Positions 33,175-41,354 of a stretch of DNA of 64,000 nt are shown one piece after another; the stretch's first letter is position 1, and every line of letters begins with the position of its first letter. The stretch covers positions 1 to 64,000 of the forward strand of contig JAEZHW010000057.1 in NCBI GenBank assembly GCA_023436775.1, in the 5' to 3' direction. The notes beneath the pieces are model-generated. The model searched no databases. It was not told the origin of the DNA and was given only the letters and a program-made list of their open reading frames with translations. The translations under genes were made by a program, and so were the position numbers. Source of the stretch: Actinomycetes bacterium. Lineage in GTDB: Bacteria; Actinomycetota; Actinomycetes; Actinomycetales; Microbacteriaceae.

Positions 33175-33951
33175 CTACTGTGCGGTGTAGCCGCCGTCTA
33201 CGACGAGTTCGGTACCAGTGACGAAACTGGACTCGCTCGAAGCCAGGAAGAGCACCGCATTCGCGATCTCTTTCGGCGTGCCGCGGCGACCGATCGGGTG
33301 CTTGTCGATGATCGCCTTGGAGTGCGCCTCGGCACCCAGCGGGTTCTTCGCCGCCGCCTCCATCGCCATCGGGGTCTCGACCGATCCCGGGTGGACGGTG
33401 TTCACCCGGATCCCGTCCTTGGCGTAGCTGACCGCATCGTGCTTGCTCATCAGACGCACGGCGCCCTTGGTGCCGTGATAGAGCGAGTTGGCCGAGGTGC
33501 CACCGACGAGGCCAGCAATCGACGAGAAGTTCACGATCGAACCGCCGCCGCGCTGCATCATCTGCGGCACGGCGTACTTGGTGGTGAGCCAACTGCCCTT
33601 GACGTTGATCCGGTAGATGAAGTCGAACTCCTCCTCGGTCACGTCGATGGTGCGCTTGCCCTCACCGACAACCGCGGCGCAGTTGACGAGCACCGACACC
33701 GGACCGTGCTCAGCCTGAATCTGCTCGAAGGCGGCCTGCACACTCGCCTCGGTGCCAATGTCCACCGACAGGTAGAAGGCGCGGTCGCTCTCGTGCACCG
33801 GGGAGCCGGCAGCAGGCTCGGCGAGGCGGTCGACCGAGATCACCGTGGCTCCCTCCGCCAGGAAGGTGCGCACAATCTCACTGCCGATGCCGCCCTCGCC
33901 GCCGGTCACAACGGCGAGTTCGCCGTCGAGCCGCCCGCCGAGGGTCGTCAT
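33175..33951 (-). CDS. short-chain dehydrogenase/reductase
   Basis: 258-residue classical SDR: cofactor motif TGGEGGIG, NCAAVVG (NNAG-like, altered), catalytic SSIAG serine and YHGTK tyrosine-lysine, and DGGYTAQ end. It oxidises or reduces a hydroxyl/keto group on an unknown substrate with NAD(P)H; Asp after the second strand (ISVDRL) favours NAD. It overlaps the unknown duplicated-domain gene upstream (ATGA). Confidence 0.92.
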   Translation of the reverse strand: MTTLGGRLDGELAVVTGGEGGIGSEIVRTFLAEGATVISVDRLAEPAAGSPVHESDRAFYLSVDIGTEASVQAAFEQIQAEHGPVSVLVNCAAVVGEGKRTIDVTEEEFDFIYRINVKGSWLTTKYAVPQMMQRGGGSIVNFSSIAGLVGGTSANSLYHGTKGAVRLMSKHDAVSYAKDGIRVNTVHPGSVETPMAMEAAAKNPLGAEAHSKAIIDKHPIGRRGTPKEIANAVLFLASSESSFVTGTELVVDGGYTAQ

Positions 33952-34817
33952 GCCGCGCTCTTCCGCTCGGCACGCACCATGATGTCGGCCGCCTCCTTCG
34001 CGGTCTGGCCGACCGCGACGCCCAGGGCGGCTGCGGTGTCGTTGACCGCCGAGATGATGCCGTCCTCGTAGGTGCTGGTCGGGTCGCCGATGCGGGCGCT
34101 GTCGGTCGACACGGTCGCTGCCGCGACACCGTAGGTGTCCAACTCAGCCAGGCCCTCGATGCCGGAGTTGTCCAGACCGAAGCCGGCGTCGTTGCAGATC
34201 ACGCCCTTCGGGTTGGTGCGCATCACGTACAGCGCCATGATCTTTGCCCCGTGCGAGGCCACCACCAGCACGTCGTTCGAGCGGTCACCGTCGATGCGCG
34301 AGGAGGACCACACCGAATAGATGTTGCCGTTCTCGGTCTCGGCGACGGTGTAGACGTTCTCGTCGATGACGCCGTCGACATCGTGCGGGGTGCCGACCGG
34401 CGCGTTCAGCATCTGCTTGGCGGCTTCTTCACCGGTCATGCCCGGCCCGACGCCCAGCTTGGCTGCGGTCTCGTTGACGCGGGACACGCGGCCGGTGAGC
34501 AGGCTGTCGCCACCCGAGAGGCGAGCCTCCTTGGTCGCGATCGCGGCCGCCGGGACCCCGAAGCGGTCGGCCAGCGGCAGACCGGCGATGCCCGCCTCGT
34601 CCTTACCCGGGCCAGCCTCGTGGGCGATCCAGCCGCGCGCACCCTGACGGACCGGCAGGATGCCGGTCGGGCCGCCGGCGAAGGAGGCGCCCAGCACGAC
34701 GGCGTCGCCGAGGTCGGTGGCCTTCTCGAAGGAAGTCAGCGAGTTGCCCACCAGGATGCGTCCACGCTCATCCTGGTAGTGCAGGCGGTATTCAACGTCC
34801 TTGTCGGTCGTCGCCAT
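33948..34817 (-). CDS. uncharacterised protein with two tandem homologous halves
   Basis: 289 residues, no signal peptide or transmembrane segment. Two similar units can be aligned by eye: GIAGLPLADRFGVPAAAIAT ... TGRVSRVNETAAKLGVGPGM (about 77-135) and GIEGLAELDTYGVAAATVST ... EDGIISAVNDTAAALGVAVG (about 217-275). Between them is SVWSSSRIDGDRSNDVLVVASHGAKIMALYVM. I do not recognise the family. Placement between an SDR and a FAH-family enzyme, with ATGA overlap, makes it part of the catabolic operon; it may be an enzyme with pseudo-twofold symmetry. Confidence 0.8.
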   Translation of the reverse strand: MATTDKDVEYRLHYQDERGRILVGNSLTSFEKATDLGDAVVLGASFAGGPTGILPVRQGARGWIAHEAGPGKDEAGIAGLPLADRFGVPAAAIATKEARLSGGDSLLTGRVSRVNETAAKLGVGPGMTGEEAAKQMLNAPVGTPHDVDGVIDENVYTVAETENGNIYSVWSSSRIDGDRSNDVLVVASHGAKIMALYVMRTNPKGVICNDAGFGLDNSGIEGLAELDTYGVAAATVSTDSARIGDPTSTYEDGIISAVNDTAAALGVAVGQTAKEAADIMVRAERKSAA

Positions 34818-34852
34818 GATCTACTCCTTGTATCTCTGTCTCGGCCGCCGAC

Positions 34853-35671
34853 TTAGCGGTCGATCACAATCGTGTTGGTGAGCTCGCCGATGCCTTCAAT
34901 GCGGGTAACGACGACGTCACCGTCCTTGAGCCACTCAACGGGCTTGCGTCCCGATCCGACGCCAGCAGGGGTGCCGGTGGCGATCATGTCCCCGGCCTCG
35001 AGGGTGGCGAACTGGGTGACGTACTGCACGAGGGTCACCGGGTCGAAGATCAGCTCGGCCGTGTTGCCGTCCTGCTTGTGCACGCCGTTGACCAGCGTTT
35101 CGACGCGCAGCCCCTGGGTCGGGTCGATCTCGTCGCTGGTGGTGATCACCGGGCCGATTGGGGTGGAGGCGTCGAAGTTCTTACCCTGGAACCACTCCGA
35201 CGTGCGCTTCTGCCAGTCACGGATCGACAGGTCGTTCATCACGGTGTAGCCGAGGATCGCCTCACGGGCGCTCTGCTCATCGGCGTGCTTCACGGTCTTA
35301 CCGATGACGATGACCAGTTCGGCTTCCCAGTCGATCTGCTCGCTGAGGTCCGGCAGCACCACGGTACCGTTCGGCTCGAGCAGCGACGTCTGCACCTTGT
35401 TAAAGATGGTGGGGAACGCCGGGGCTTCCTTGCCGACTTCCTTGGCGTGGTCGTAGTAGTTCAGACCAATGCACAGCGTCTTGCCGGGATTCAGAATCGG
35501 CAGCAGCAAGTCCTCGGCGGCCGGGGCGTCACCCGGTTCGCCGGTGAGGGAACGCCAATCTGGCTGGGCGATCAGCGCAGCAACATCCGCAACGTCGTAG
35601 TAGATGGTGCCGGAATCGTCCTGACGGAACGCACGCGTTCCGTCGCCATGGCGGGCGGTGCCGAGTTTCAT
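34853..35671 (-). CDS. fumarylacetoacetate hydrolase family protein
   Basis: 272 residues. FAH-fold signatures: CIGLNYYDHAKEVG, DWEAELVIVIGK (metal-binding glutamates), GYTVMNDLSIRDWQ, KNFDASTPIGPVI and MIATGTPAGVGSGRKP. The family hydrolyses or decarboxylates 1,3-dicarbonyl or acylpyruvate intermediates late in ring-degradation pathways. The ATG at 35671 overlaps the cupin stop (ATGA). Confidence 0.92.
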   Translation of the reverse strand: MKLGTARHGDGTRAFRQDDSGTIYYDVADVAALIAQPDWRSLTGEPGDAPAAEDLLLPILNPGKTLCIGLNYYDHAKEVGKEAPAFPTIFNKVQTSLLEPNGTVVLPDLSEQIDWEAELVIVIGKTVKHADEQSAREAILGYTVMNDLSIRDWQKRTSEWFQGKNFDASTPIGPVITTSDEIDPTQGLRVETLVNGVHKQDGNTAELIFDPVTLVQYVTQFATLEAGDMIATGTPAGVGSGRKPVEWLKDGDVVVTRIEGIGELTNTIVIDR

Positions 35672-36078
35672 GCCGAGTGATCTTTCTCTGTGGGGTGGGG
35701 AGTCCAGGGCCGCCAGATGCGGTCCTCGCTGAGGTCCGGGTTCTTCACGTACGCAATGAGGGCGGGCGCGGTGCTGGCGTTGCGCAGATAGTGCTCCTGC
35801 GGCGGCGGCACAGAAACGACGGTGCCGGGCGTAATCAGCACACGTTCGGTGCGGTCGAGCCACAATTCCACCTCGCCGGAGAGTCCGATGAAGGTCTCGG
35901 TCAGATGTTCGTGGATGTGGTTGGCGAACTCCTCGCCCACAGCAAATTCGTTGACGCCGAGCAGGATGCCCTCGGCGGTGCGAATCACCGGCAGCGGATT
36001 CCCTGCCGCGAGCGCGGCTGCTGCGGGCGCGTCCAGCGGCAACGCGAGGCGCCGCAGATGTGCGTCAGCGTCAGTCAC
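35668..36078 (-). CDS. cupin-domain protein, second copy
   Basis: 136 residues. Cupin motif 1 IHEHLTETFIGLSGEVELWLD and motif 2 GTVVSVPPPQEHYLRN. The start is GTG 36078, preceded by AAAGGGG; an upstream in-frame ATG at 36129 lies inside the TATAAT promoter hexamer and cannot be translated from it. First gene of an operon with FAH, the duplicated-domain protein and an SDR. Not closely similar to the cupin at 31685. Confidence 0.85.
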   Translation of the reverse strand: MTDADAHLRRLALPLDAPAAAALAAGNPLPVIRTAEGILLGVNEFAVGEEFANHIHEHLTETFIGLSGEVELWLDRTERVLITPGTVVSVPPPQEHYLRNASTAPALIAYVKNPDLSEDRIWRPWTPHPTEKDHSA

Positions 36079-36114
36079 GATTGCCCCTTTGCAACGGTGT
36101 GCAGCGCTGATCGC

Positions 36115-36156
36115 TGCACCATAATCCATTATATTCGTTAGATCGGATATGGTGCA
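36115..36156. promoter_or_regulatory. promoter of the cupin/FAH/SDR operon flanked by a 9-bp inverted repeat
   Basis: TGCACCATA (36115-36123) and TATGGTGCA (36148-36156) are perfect inverted copies 24 bases apart; inner ATCC/GGAT extend the symmetry. A minus-strand TATAAT lies between them, so a dimeric regulator bound here would cover the promoter. Nearby IclR and GntR genes are the candidates. Confidence 0.6.
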
Positions 36157-36162
36157 ACGTGG

Positions 36163-36942
36163 TCAGACCAGGGTGAGACCGCCGTCCACCAGGAGCGTCT
36201 GACCCGTGACATAGGCCGAATTGTCCGAGCCCAGCCACAGGATCGCGTTGGCGATATCAATGGGATCACCGAGGCGCCGAGCGGCGATCTCCTGGGCCGC
36301 CTCCTCGCGCTCAGCCTCGCTAGCATTCCACAGGTGCGAGATCGGGGTCAGGATGAACCCCGGTGCGACCGCGTTCACTCGGATCCCGTACTGACCCCAC
36401 TCCACGGCGAGCTGCTTGGTCAGGTGCTCGGTCGCCGCCTTGGCGGTGCCATACAGGGCACGGCCGGCCATGACAGCCGTGGCCGTCACCGACGAGAGGT
36501 TCACGATCGAGCCGCTGGTCCCCTGGGCTCGGAAGCGGCGAAATGCCACCTGCGCACCAGTCAACGATGCTCGAGTGTTGACGTTGAGGACCAAGTCCCA
36601 GTCCGCAGTCGTGAAGTCCTCGGCCGGGCCTCGCCGGACAATCCCGGCGTTGTTCACCCACAGCCCGAGCGGTACGGCGTGCTCGGCCACCGCCGCCTCG
36701 AGCGCGGCCATGCCGCCCTCACTGTTCACATCGGCGACGACGGTGCTCAGCGCCGGATGCTGCACCTCGGCCGCCATCGCGGCGAGTGCCTCCGGATTCA
36801 GGTCGCTAGCGATCACGTGCGCCCCCACGCCCAGCAGCCGCTCAACCGTAGCCCGGCCAAGACCGCCAGCCGCGCCGGTCACCACTGCCAGACGTTCCTG
36901 CAGTGGCGCCCAAGCAACTTCGGGGGCACTCGTATTGCTCAT
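36163..36942 (-). CDS. short-chain dehydrogenase/reductase
   Basis: 259-residue classical SDR: TGAAGGLG cofactor motif, NNAGIV, serine in SSVTA, YGTAK active site, DGGLTLV end. ASDLN after the second strand suggests NAD. The ATG overlaps the stop of the GntR regulator by one base (TAATG), an unusual case of a regulator immediately upstream in the same transcript. Confidence 0.92.
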   Translation of the reverse strand: MSNTSAPEVAWAPLQERLAVVTGAAGGLGRATVERLLGVGAHVIASDLNPEALAAMAAEVQHPALSTVVADVNSEGGMAALEAAVAEHAVPLGLWVNNAGIVRRGPAEDFTTADWDLVLNVNTRASLTGAQVAFRRFRAQGTSGSIVNLSSVTATAVMAGRALYGTAKAATEHLTKQLAVEWGQYGIRVNAVAPGFILTPISHLWNASEAEREEAAQEIAARRLGDPIDIANAILWLGSDNSAYVTGQTLLVDGGLTLV

Positions 36943-37643
36943 TACAACCCTCGCTCCGAATTCAGGTAATAGTCCTTGCCAATGGGCGTGTGGGCACGAG
37001 CGGCGGCGACAGCGGCCTCAATGTCGTTGCTCACCACGGCCTGCACCAGGTTGCGGTGCACCTGCACGGTGTCATCGTTCACGCCCTGCGGCACCGTCGA
37101 CCGCGTCTCCACCTCACCAATCGAGGCGGTGAGCGTGTCGAGCAGACTGATATAGAAGGTAGAAAGAATCGCGTTCTTTCCCGTGCGAGCAATCTCGCGG
37201 TGCAGGTCCCAAATCTTCAGCAGGCGCGCCTGCCCCGGAGCCTCGCTAGCGGCGATCTGCTCCGCTGCCAGAATGCGCTCCGCATCCGTCGGCGTGCACG
37301 AGCGGGCTGCTTCGACGGCAACCAGCACCTCAAGCTCATCGCGGATCTTGATCACATCCGAGATTTCCTGCGGGTCGCCGATCGCCCGAATCAGGGTGTG
37401 ACGCAGCTTCACGCGCTGCGTGTTCCCGGACACGAATGCACCACCCTTCGGGCCCGACTTCACGTTGATGTAGCCGCGCGTCTGCAGCAGACGCATGGCC
37501 TCATTCAAGGTGCCAGCCGCAACCTGGTGCTCCTGCATCAGGTCAGACTTGGTGCCGAGGTACTGCCCCTCAGTCAGCACGCCCTGGTCGATTAGCTGCT
37601 CGAAGTGTTCGGCGAGCTGTTCCGCCTTCGAGTTCACTCGCAT
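36942..37643 (-). CDS. GntR family transcriptional regulator (FCD/FadR type)
   Basis: 233 residues: GntR winged helix at about 8-75 (KSDLMQEHQVAAGTLNEAMRLLQTRGY) and an FCD domain (about 85-220) with the EAARSCTPTDA and HREIARTGKN segments that hold metal/effector ligands in this class. It probably responds to an acid intermediate of the pathway. The motif TAGATTGAATA lies about 70 bases upstream of its start and again in the TRAP promoter, so it may regulate both. Confidence 0.9.
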   Translation of the reverse strand: MRVNSKAEQLAEHFEQLIDQGVLTEGQYLGTKSDLMQEHQVAAGTLNEAMRLLQTRGYINVKSGPKGGAFVSGNTQRVKLRHTLIRAIGDPQEISDVIKIRDELEVLVAVEAARSCTPTDAERILAAEQIAASEAPGQARLLKIWDLHREIARTGKNAILSTFYISLLDTLTASIGEVETRSTVPQGVNDDTVQVHRNLVQAVVSNDIEAAVAAARAHTPIGKDYYLNSERGL

Positions 37644-37676
37644 GTGGTCCCCGCTTTCGCGCGACGCCGTTGTGCC

Positions 37677-37985
37677 CTATTCGGCCAACAGACCTGCGTC
37701 GCTGAGATAAGTAGATTGAATACTACTGGTCAGGGGTCCGTCGGCCTGGGATGCGTCCCGGGCGGCAATCCAGCGCGGATCGTTCCGGAACGACTCCCAG
37801 TTGGCGGCTGGGTCACCCTCGTGGCGCACCAAGTACAGCAGTCGATGCTCATCCCCCTGCGGGAACCAGTACGCGATGTTGTGGATGTTGTGCTCTGGCA
37901 GCAGCGGGATCGTGCACTCGCGGAAGCGCTGCAACAGTGCCTCCATCTTGCCGGGCACCACTGCGTAGTCACGCAACTCGAACAT
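37677..37985 (-). CDS. NIPSNAP-like small dimeric alpha/beta-barrel protein
   Basis: 102 residues beginning MFELRDYAVVPGKMEALLQRF, the usual opening of NIPSNAP-family ferredoxin-like proteins (ELR-Y...pG). FPQGDEHRLLYLVRHE is the second half. Function in catabolic operons is unknown; related folds act as monooxygenases, isomerases or accessory proteins. Two bases separate it from the EthD gene upstream. Confidence 0.8.
   Translation of the reverse strand: MFELRDYAVVPGKMEALLQRFRECTIPLLPEHNIHNIAYWFPQGDEHRLLYLVRHEGDPAANWESFRNDPRWIAARDASQADGPLTSSIQSTYLSDAGLLAE
37710..37727. promoter_or_regulatory. candidate operator AGTAG-ATTGAATA-CTACT upstream of gntR
   Basis: An interrupted palindrome inside the last codons of the NIPSNAP gene, about 70-85 bases upstream of the GntR start. 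Its core TAGATTGAATA (37712-37722) is repeated exactly at 42537-42547 inside the TRAP operon promoter. Confidence 0.5.
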
Positions 37986-37987
37986 GG

Positions 37988-38341
37988 TTATCGCTCCTGC
38001 TCTGCGACGATGACGACGTCCTCCACGACGTACTTGCGCATCTGGGCTTGGAAGTTGCGAGCGTCCTCGATGAGTTCCTGCCCGACCGGGCCGGCCAGGG
38101 CGGCGTCCATCGCCTCGCGGGATTCAAAGACGAGCTCCACGATGCCGTGCACGTTCGCTGGCGGGGCCGGAAAGTTCCCGCGCGCAGCCGTGTCGACGAC
38201 GTGGTGCTGGATGTAGGACACGAGGCCCGGCAAGCGCTTGGCAATCGGCGCGTGCACCTCGGTCCAGTAGCGACGGAACTCCTCCATGCTGAGGTCGTCG
38301 CGCTTGGTCAGCAGGGTGAAGTTACGCACGTGCTGTGACAT
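37988..38341 (-). CDS. EthD-domain protein
   Basis: 117 residues with the EthD pattern: LTKRDDLSMEEFRRYWTEVHAPIAKRLPGL at the N-terminus and a ferredoxin-like barrel. EthD-type proteins accompany P450 and ring-oxidation systems and some are decarboxylases, hydratases or cyclases. ATG 38341 is chosen; TTG 38345-38347 is an alternative. It overlaps the SnoaL gene upstream by 20 bases. Confidence 0.85.
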   Translation of the reverse strand: MSQHVRNFTLLTKRDDLSMEEFRRYWTEVHAPIAKRLPGLVSYIQHHVVDTAARGNFPAPPANVHGIVELVFESREAMDAALAGPVGQELIEDARNFQAQMRKYVVEDVVIVAEQER

Positions 38342-38792
38342 CAGCAAAGTTCCTCTCCTGTTGGTCGACGCTCAACCAGAGTCGACTCAGATGTGTTTCT
38401 GCGATACGCCACTGGCTGTCCACCTTGCGGTACCGCTCGCGGTAGTGGCCGGCGCCAGTCTGGACACGACGGCCGTTCGGCAGCGGCAGGATGACGTGGT
38501 CGAGCATGCCCCAGATGCCATGCGCCTCGGTGTCCGAGTCCAGCGTGAGCTCCGGGTCGTGACCCACATGCACGCTCACCGAATCGGTGTGCCGCTGCAC
38601 GATGAAGTCCACCCAGGCGTCACGGCCTTCGACCACGAGGTCCTTGGCATCATCGAGGTATCGGAAATCCTCCGTGAAGACGTCCCGGAACGCCTCGAAG
38701 TCCTTCGTGTCCAGCAGTCGGAAGTACCGGGCCTTCAGCTGGCGCAATTCCTCGAAGGCCTCCAAACGGGCGAGCCCGGTCGGGATGCTCAT
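38322..38792 (-). CDS. SnoaL_4/NTF2-like protein related to BaiE dehydratase
   Basis: 156 residues. Alignment from memory with the bile-acid 7-alpha-dehydratase BaiE is good: LKARYFRLLDTKDF (Tyr23 and Asp28 matching BaiE Tyr30/Asp35), SVHVGHDPELTLDSDTEAHG (the catalytic His region), and GHYRERYRKVDSQWRIAETHLSRLW. The fold is an alpha+beta cone with a deep pocket. A dehydratase or isomerase role on a polycyclic or alicyclic acid is likely but the substrate is unknown. Overlaps the next SnoaL gene by four bases. Confidence 0.85.
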   Translation of the reverse strand: MSIPTGLARLEAFEELRQLKARYFRLLDTKDFEAFRDVFTEDFRYLDDAKDLVVEGRDAWVDFIVQRHTDSVSVHVGHDPELTLDSDTEAHGIWGMLDHVILPLPNGRRVQTGAGHYRERYRKVDSQWRIAETHLSRLWLSVDQQERNFADVTARA

Positions 38793-39298
38793 GACCCCAA
38801 CCAGTCCGGCAACAGTCGAGCAAACTGGAAGTCCGGCATCGGCGGCTCCGGCGCCATCACCGGGTCGATCCGAAGCCGCGACAGTCGTAGCTTCGCAATC
38901 TTCCAGACACCATCGACGAGGTGGTACTCCTCCTCATAGTGTCCGTAACCCTTGATGCCACGCTGGCCCGGGACCGAGACACCGAGGTACTGCTTGGTGT
39001 CGGTCGGCCACAGCAGGTAGTCCATCATCGTCCAGATGCCGCGAACCACCCCTGGTGCGGTCTGCACCAGGTCGGGCATGTAGCCCTGGTGGATCGTGAT
39101 GACTTCCGGTGGGAGGTTCCGCTGCAGATTGGACACGAATGCGTCCGGATCTGCAGCGGTCGCCCACAATCCGTCGAAGGTGGCATCGTCAACGAAGAGT
39201 TCCCGCAACGCTGCCCACTGTTTCGTATCAATGCAGCGGAAGTAGCGCGACTTGACCGAGCTGATCGCCTGGTAGTCCTCGAACGACAGGGTGCTCAT
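38789..39298 (-). CDS. SnoaL_4/NTF2-like protein related to BaiE dehydratase, second copy
   Basis: 169 residues. Same pattern: VKSRYFRCIDTKQW (Tyr19, Asp24), ITIHQGYMPDLV, YGHYEEEYHLVDGVWKIAKLRLSRL. The His-Gly-His of its neighbour is His-Gln-Gly-Tyr here, so one of the two may be a non-equivalent or regulatory partner. It lies three bases after dctM stop-to-start spacing and is coupled to the downstream copy, suggesting a hetero-oligomer. Confidence 0.85.
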   Translation of the reverse strand: MSTLSFEDYQAISSVKSRYFRCIDTKQWAALRELFVDDATFDGLWATAADPDAFVSNLQRNLPPEVITIHQGYMPDLVQTAPGVVRGIWTMMDYLLWPTDTKQYLGVSVPGQRGIKGYGHYEEEYHLVDGVWKIAKLRLSRLRIDPVMAPEPPMPDFQFARLLPDWLGS

Positions 39299-39301
39299 TG
39301 C

Positions 39302-40759
39302 CTAGCCAAACATCAGGTTCGGCAGGAACGTGGAGAGGTCCGGGAAGATGATCAGGGTTGCGATCACCAGGATCTCGACGATGAAGAAGGGCAAGATCGC
39401 CTTGTAGATACCGTCGGCCGAAGCGTGCTTCGACGTACCGGATGCCACGAAGACATTCAGACCCACCGGCGGCGCGATCATGCCGATCGAGGTCGCCTTC
39501 ATCACCAGGATGCCGTACCAGATTCCGTCCACACCCATCTGGTCGATCACCGGCCACAGCAGCGGGATCACGATCAGCAGAATGGACAGCTCGTCCAGGA
39601 AGGCGCCGAGGATGATCAGCATCACCAGCGAGATGACGATGACCACCAGCGGCGGCAGGTTCGCCGCAATCACACTCTTGGCGATCGCGTTCGGCACACC
39701 ACTCTTCAGCAGGAAGAAGGCAAAGATCGCGCCACCGAAGAGCAGGGCGAAGATCATGGTGCTCACCGAGGCGGACTCGATCAGCGACTCCTTAACCGAG
39801 TTGAAGACACCCTTGACGCCTTCACGGAAGGTGCGCAGCAGCAGGATGATCAGCGAGGCGACCGCGGCAACCGCGCCAGCCTCGGTCGAGGTGAAGAGTC
39901 CCGAGTACATACCGCCGATGACCACGGTGAACAGCAGCGCGGTGTAGAGACCACCGGCAATGTTCTTTCGGGTCACCTTCGGCAGGTCGGCGAGCTTGTC
40001 GGTGACGCGACCGGTCTTGACCTGAGTCCTCACCGCGGTCGAACCAGCAGCGACTTCCTTGCCTTCCATCACGTCGAGGCGGTTGGACAGCTCAGCCTCG
40101 TACATGCGCTGGACGGCCAGTTCCTTCTCAGTCTTCGGCGCAAAGTAGCCGCGCTTGTACAGCACCACGACCGACGCCATGTAGAAGAACATGGTGACCA
40201 GGCCAGGGATGATGCCGGCCATCAGCAGGCGACCGATGGACTCTCCAGTCAGGATGCCGAAGACGACCATCAGGATGCTCGGCGGGATCAGCACACCCAG
40301 GGTGGCACCCAGGGCGACCAGGGCTGCTGCGGCATTCGCACGATACCCGCGGCTGACCATTTGGTCCACCGAGATGCGACCAATGGTTGCCACCGTGGCC
40401 ACCGAGGAACCGGTCACGGCCGAGAATCCACCACAGGCGAGGATGGTTGCCACACCGAGCCCACCCGGCAGGCGGTAAGTGAGGCGCTGCGCCACCGCGA
40501 AGAGGTCCTTTGCGAGTCCGGCTCGGTGCGCAAACACACCCATGAGCACGAACATTGGGATGACAACCAGCGCGTAGTTTGCGGTTGAGCCGTAGGGCAC
40601 CTGGGCCAGCGTGCTCCAGGCCACGTTCGAGCCACTCAGCAACAGCAGGCCGAGGGTGCCGGAGCCGGCGAGCGCAACCCAGATCGGCATCTCGGCGAGG
40701 ATCAGGCCGAGCAGCGTGATCACTGCGACGACGATGATGAAAATGATGGCGGCGCTCAT
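39302..40759 (-). CDS. TRAP transporter large permease (DctM type)
   Basis: 485 residues, about 55 longer than typical DctM. At least 12 hydrophobic segments of the IT superfamily. The extra length is a charged cytoplasmic insertion at about residues 212-268 (KTEKELAVQRMYEAELSNRLDVMEGKE ...). Signature segments FGATLGVLIPPS-like GATLGVLIPPSILM and GAFLDELSILLI, MIAPPVGLNVFV. It forms the sodium-driven uptake channel with DctQ. ATGA overlap with dctQ. Confidence 0.93.
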   Translation of the reverse strand: MSAAIIFIIVVAVITLLGLILAEMPIWVALAGSGTLGLLLLSGSNVAWSTLAQVPYGSTANYALVVIPMFVLMGVFAHRAGLAKDLFAVAQRLTYRLPGGLGVATILACGGFSAVTGSSVATVATIGRISVDQMVSRGYRANAAAALVALGATLGVLIPPSILMVVFGILTGESIGRLLMAGIIPGLVTMFFYMASVVVLYKRGYFAPKTEKELAVQRMYEAELSNRLDVMEGKEVAAGSTAVRTQVKTGRVTDKLADLPKVTRKNIAGGLYTALLFTVVIGGMYSGLFTSTEAGAVAAVASLIILLLRTFREGVKGVFNSVKESLIESASVSTMIFALLFGGAIFAFFLLKSGVPNAIAKSVIAANLPPLVVIVISLVMLIILGAFLDELSILLIVIPLLWPVIDQMGVDGIWYGILVMKATSIGMIAPPVGLNVFVASGTSKHASADGIYKAILPFFIVEILVIATLIIFPDLSTFLPNLMFG

Positions 40760-41292
40760 GCGTCCTCTCCCGACTCGGTCGACTCGACAACGAGCTCCTG
40801 CATCTGGACGTCGTCAGCGAAGGCCAGATTCTTGGTGAAGATGTAGCTGCGGACGAACTCCACGAGGAAGACGAACATGCCCACGGCAACCGCGAGCTTG
40901 GCGGGCCACAGCGGCACCTGGACGAGACCGAAGCGGAACTCACCGGAAATGATGGACTTTACGGCCTCCTGCGAGGCGGAGACAACGAGAGCCACCAGCA
41001 TGGCCAGCACGGCAATGGCGGCGACGATGTGCATGATGCGGCGCACCTTGGGGCTGACCCGCTCAGTCAAGACCGAGGTCGCCACGTGGGTGCGGGTGCG
41101 CTGTGCAGCACCGAAGGCACTGAAGACGCAGACAACGAGGAGCATCTCGCTGACTTCGAGGGAACCAGGAACGCTCCCCACGCCCAGCATGCGCGAGGTG
41201 ATGTCGACGACCGTGATGATCGACAACACGAGCACCAAGATGCCAGCGAACACCCCGAGCGGGGTGGTGAGGTACTTGCTAAAAATCTTCAT
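40756..41292 (-). CDS. TRAP transporter small permease (DctQ type)
   Basis: 178 residues with four transmembrane helices, the DctQ layout; a conserved EVSEMLLVVCVFSAFGAAQRTRTHV segment is visible. It stabilises DctM and docks the binding protein. ATG 41292 has GAGG five bases upstream. A strong hairpin with T-rich tail lies in front of it, after dctP. Confidence 0.92.
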   Translation of the reverse strand: MKIFSKYLTTPLGVFAGILVLVLSIITVVDITSRMLGVGSVPGSLEVSEMLLVVCVFSAFGAAQRTRTHVATSVLTERVSPKVRRIMHIVAAIAVLAMLVALVVSASQEAVKSIISGEFRFGLVQVPLWPAKLAVAVGMFVFLVEFVRSYIFTKNLAFADDVQMQELVVESTESGEDA

Positions 41293-41316
41293 TGATCCTC
41301 GCAAAGAGAAAAGGGG

Positions 41317-41346
41317 CCGGGGTGCTCAGTTGCCTGAGCACCCCGG
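41317..41346 (-). terminator. internal (partial) terminator between dctP and dctQ
   Basis: Perfect 13-bp stem CCGGGGTGCTCAG/CTGAGCACCCCGG with a 4-base loop. On the minus strand it is followed by CCCCTTTTCTCTTTG. Between genes of one operon, such a structure gives more binding protein than permease. Confidence 0.8.
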
Positions 41347-41354
41347 TTGGTCGA

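Noticed and set aside
36079..36129. ATG at 36129 as the cupin start
   Set aside because: It lies within the TATAAT promoter hexamer, so it would not be in the transcript; GTG 36078 has AAAGGGG.
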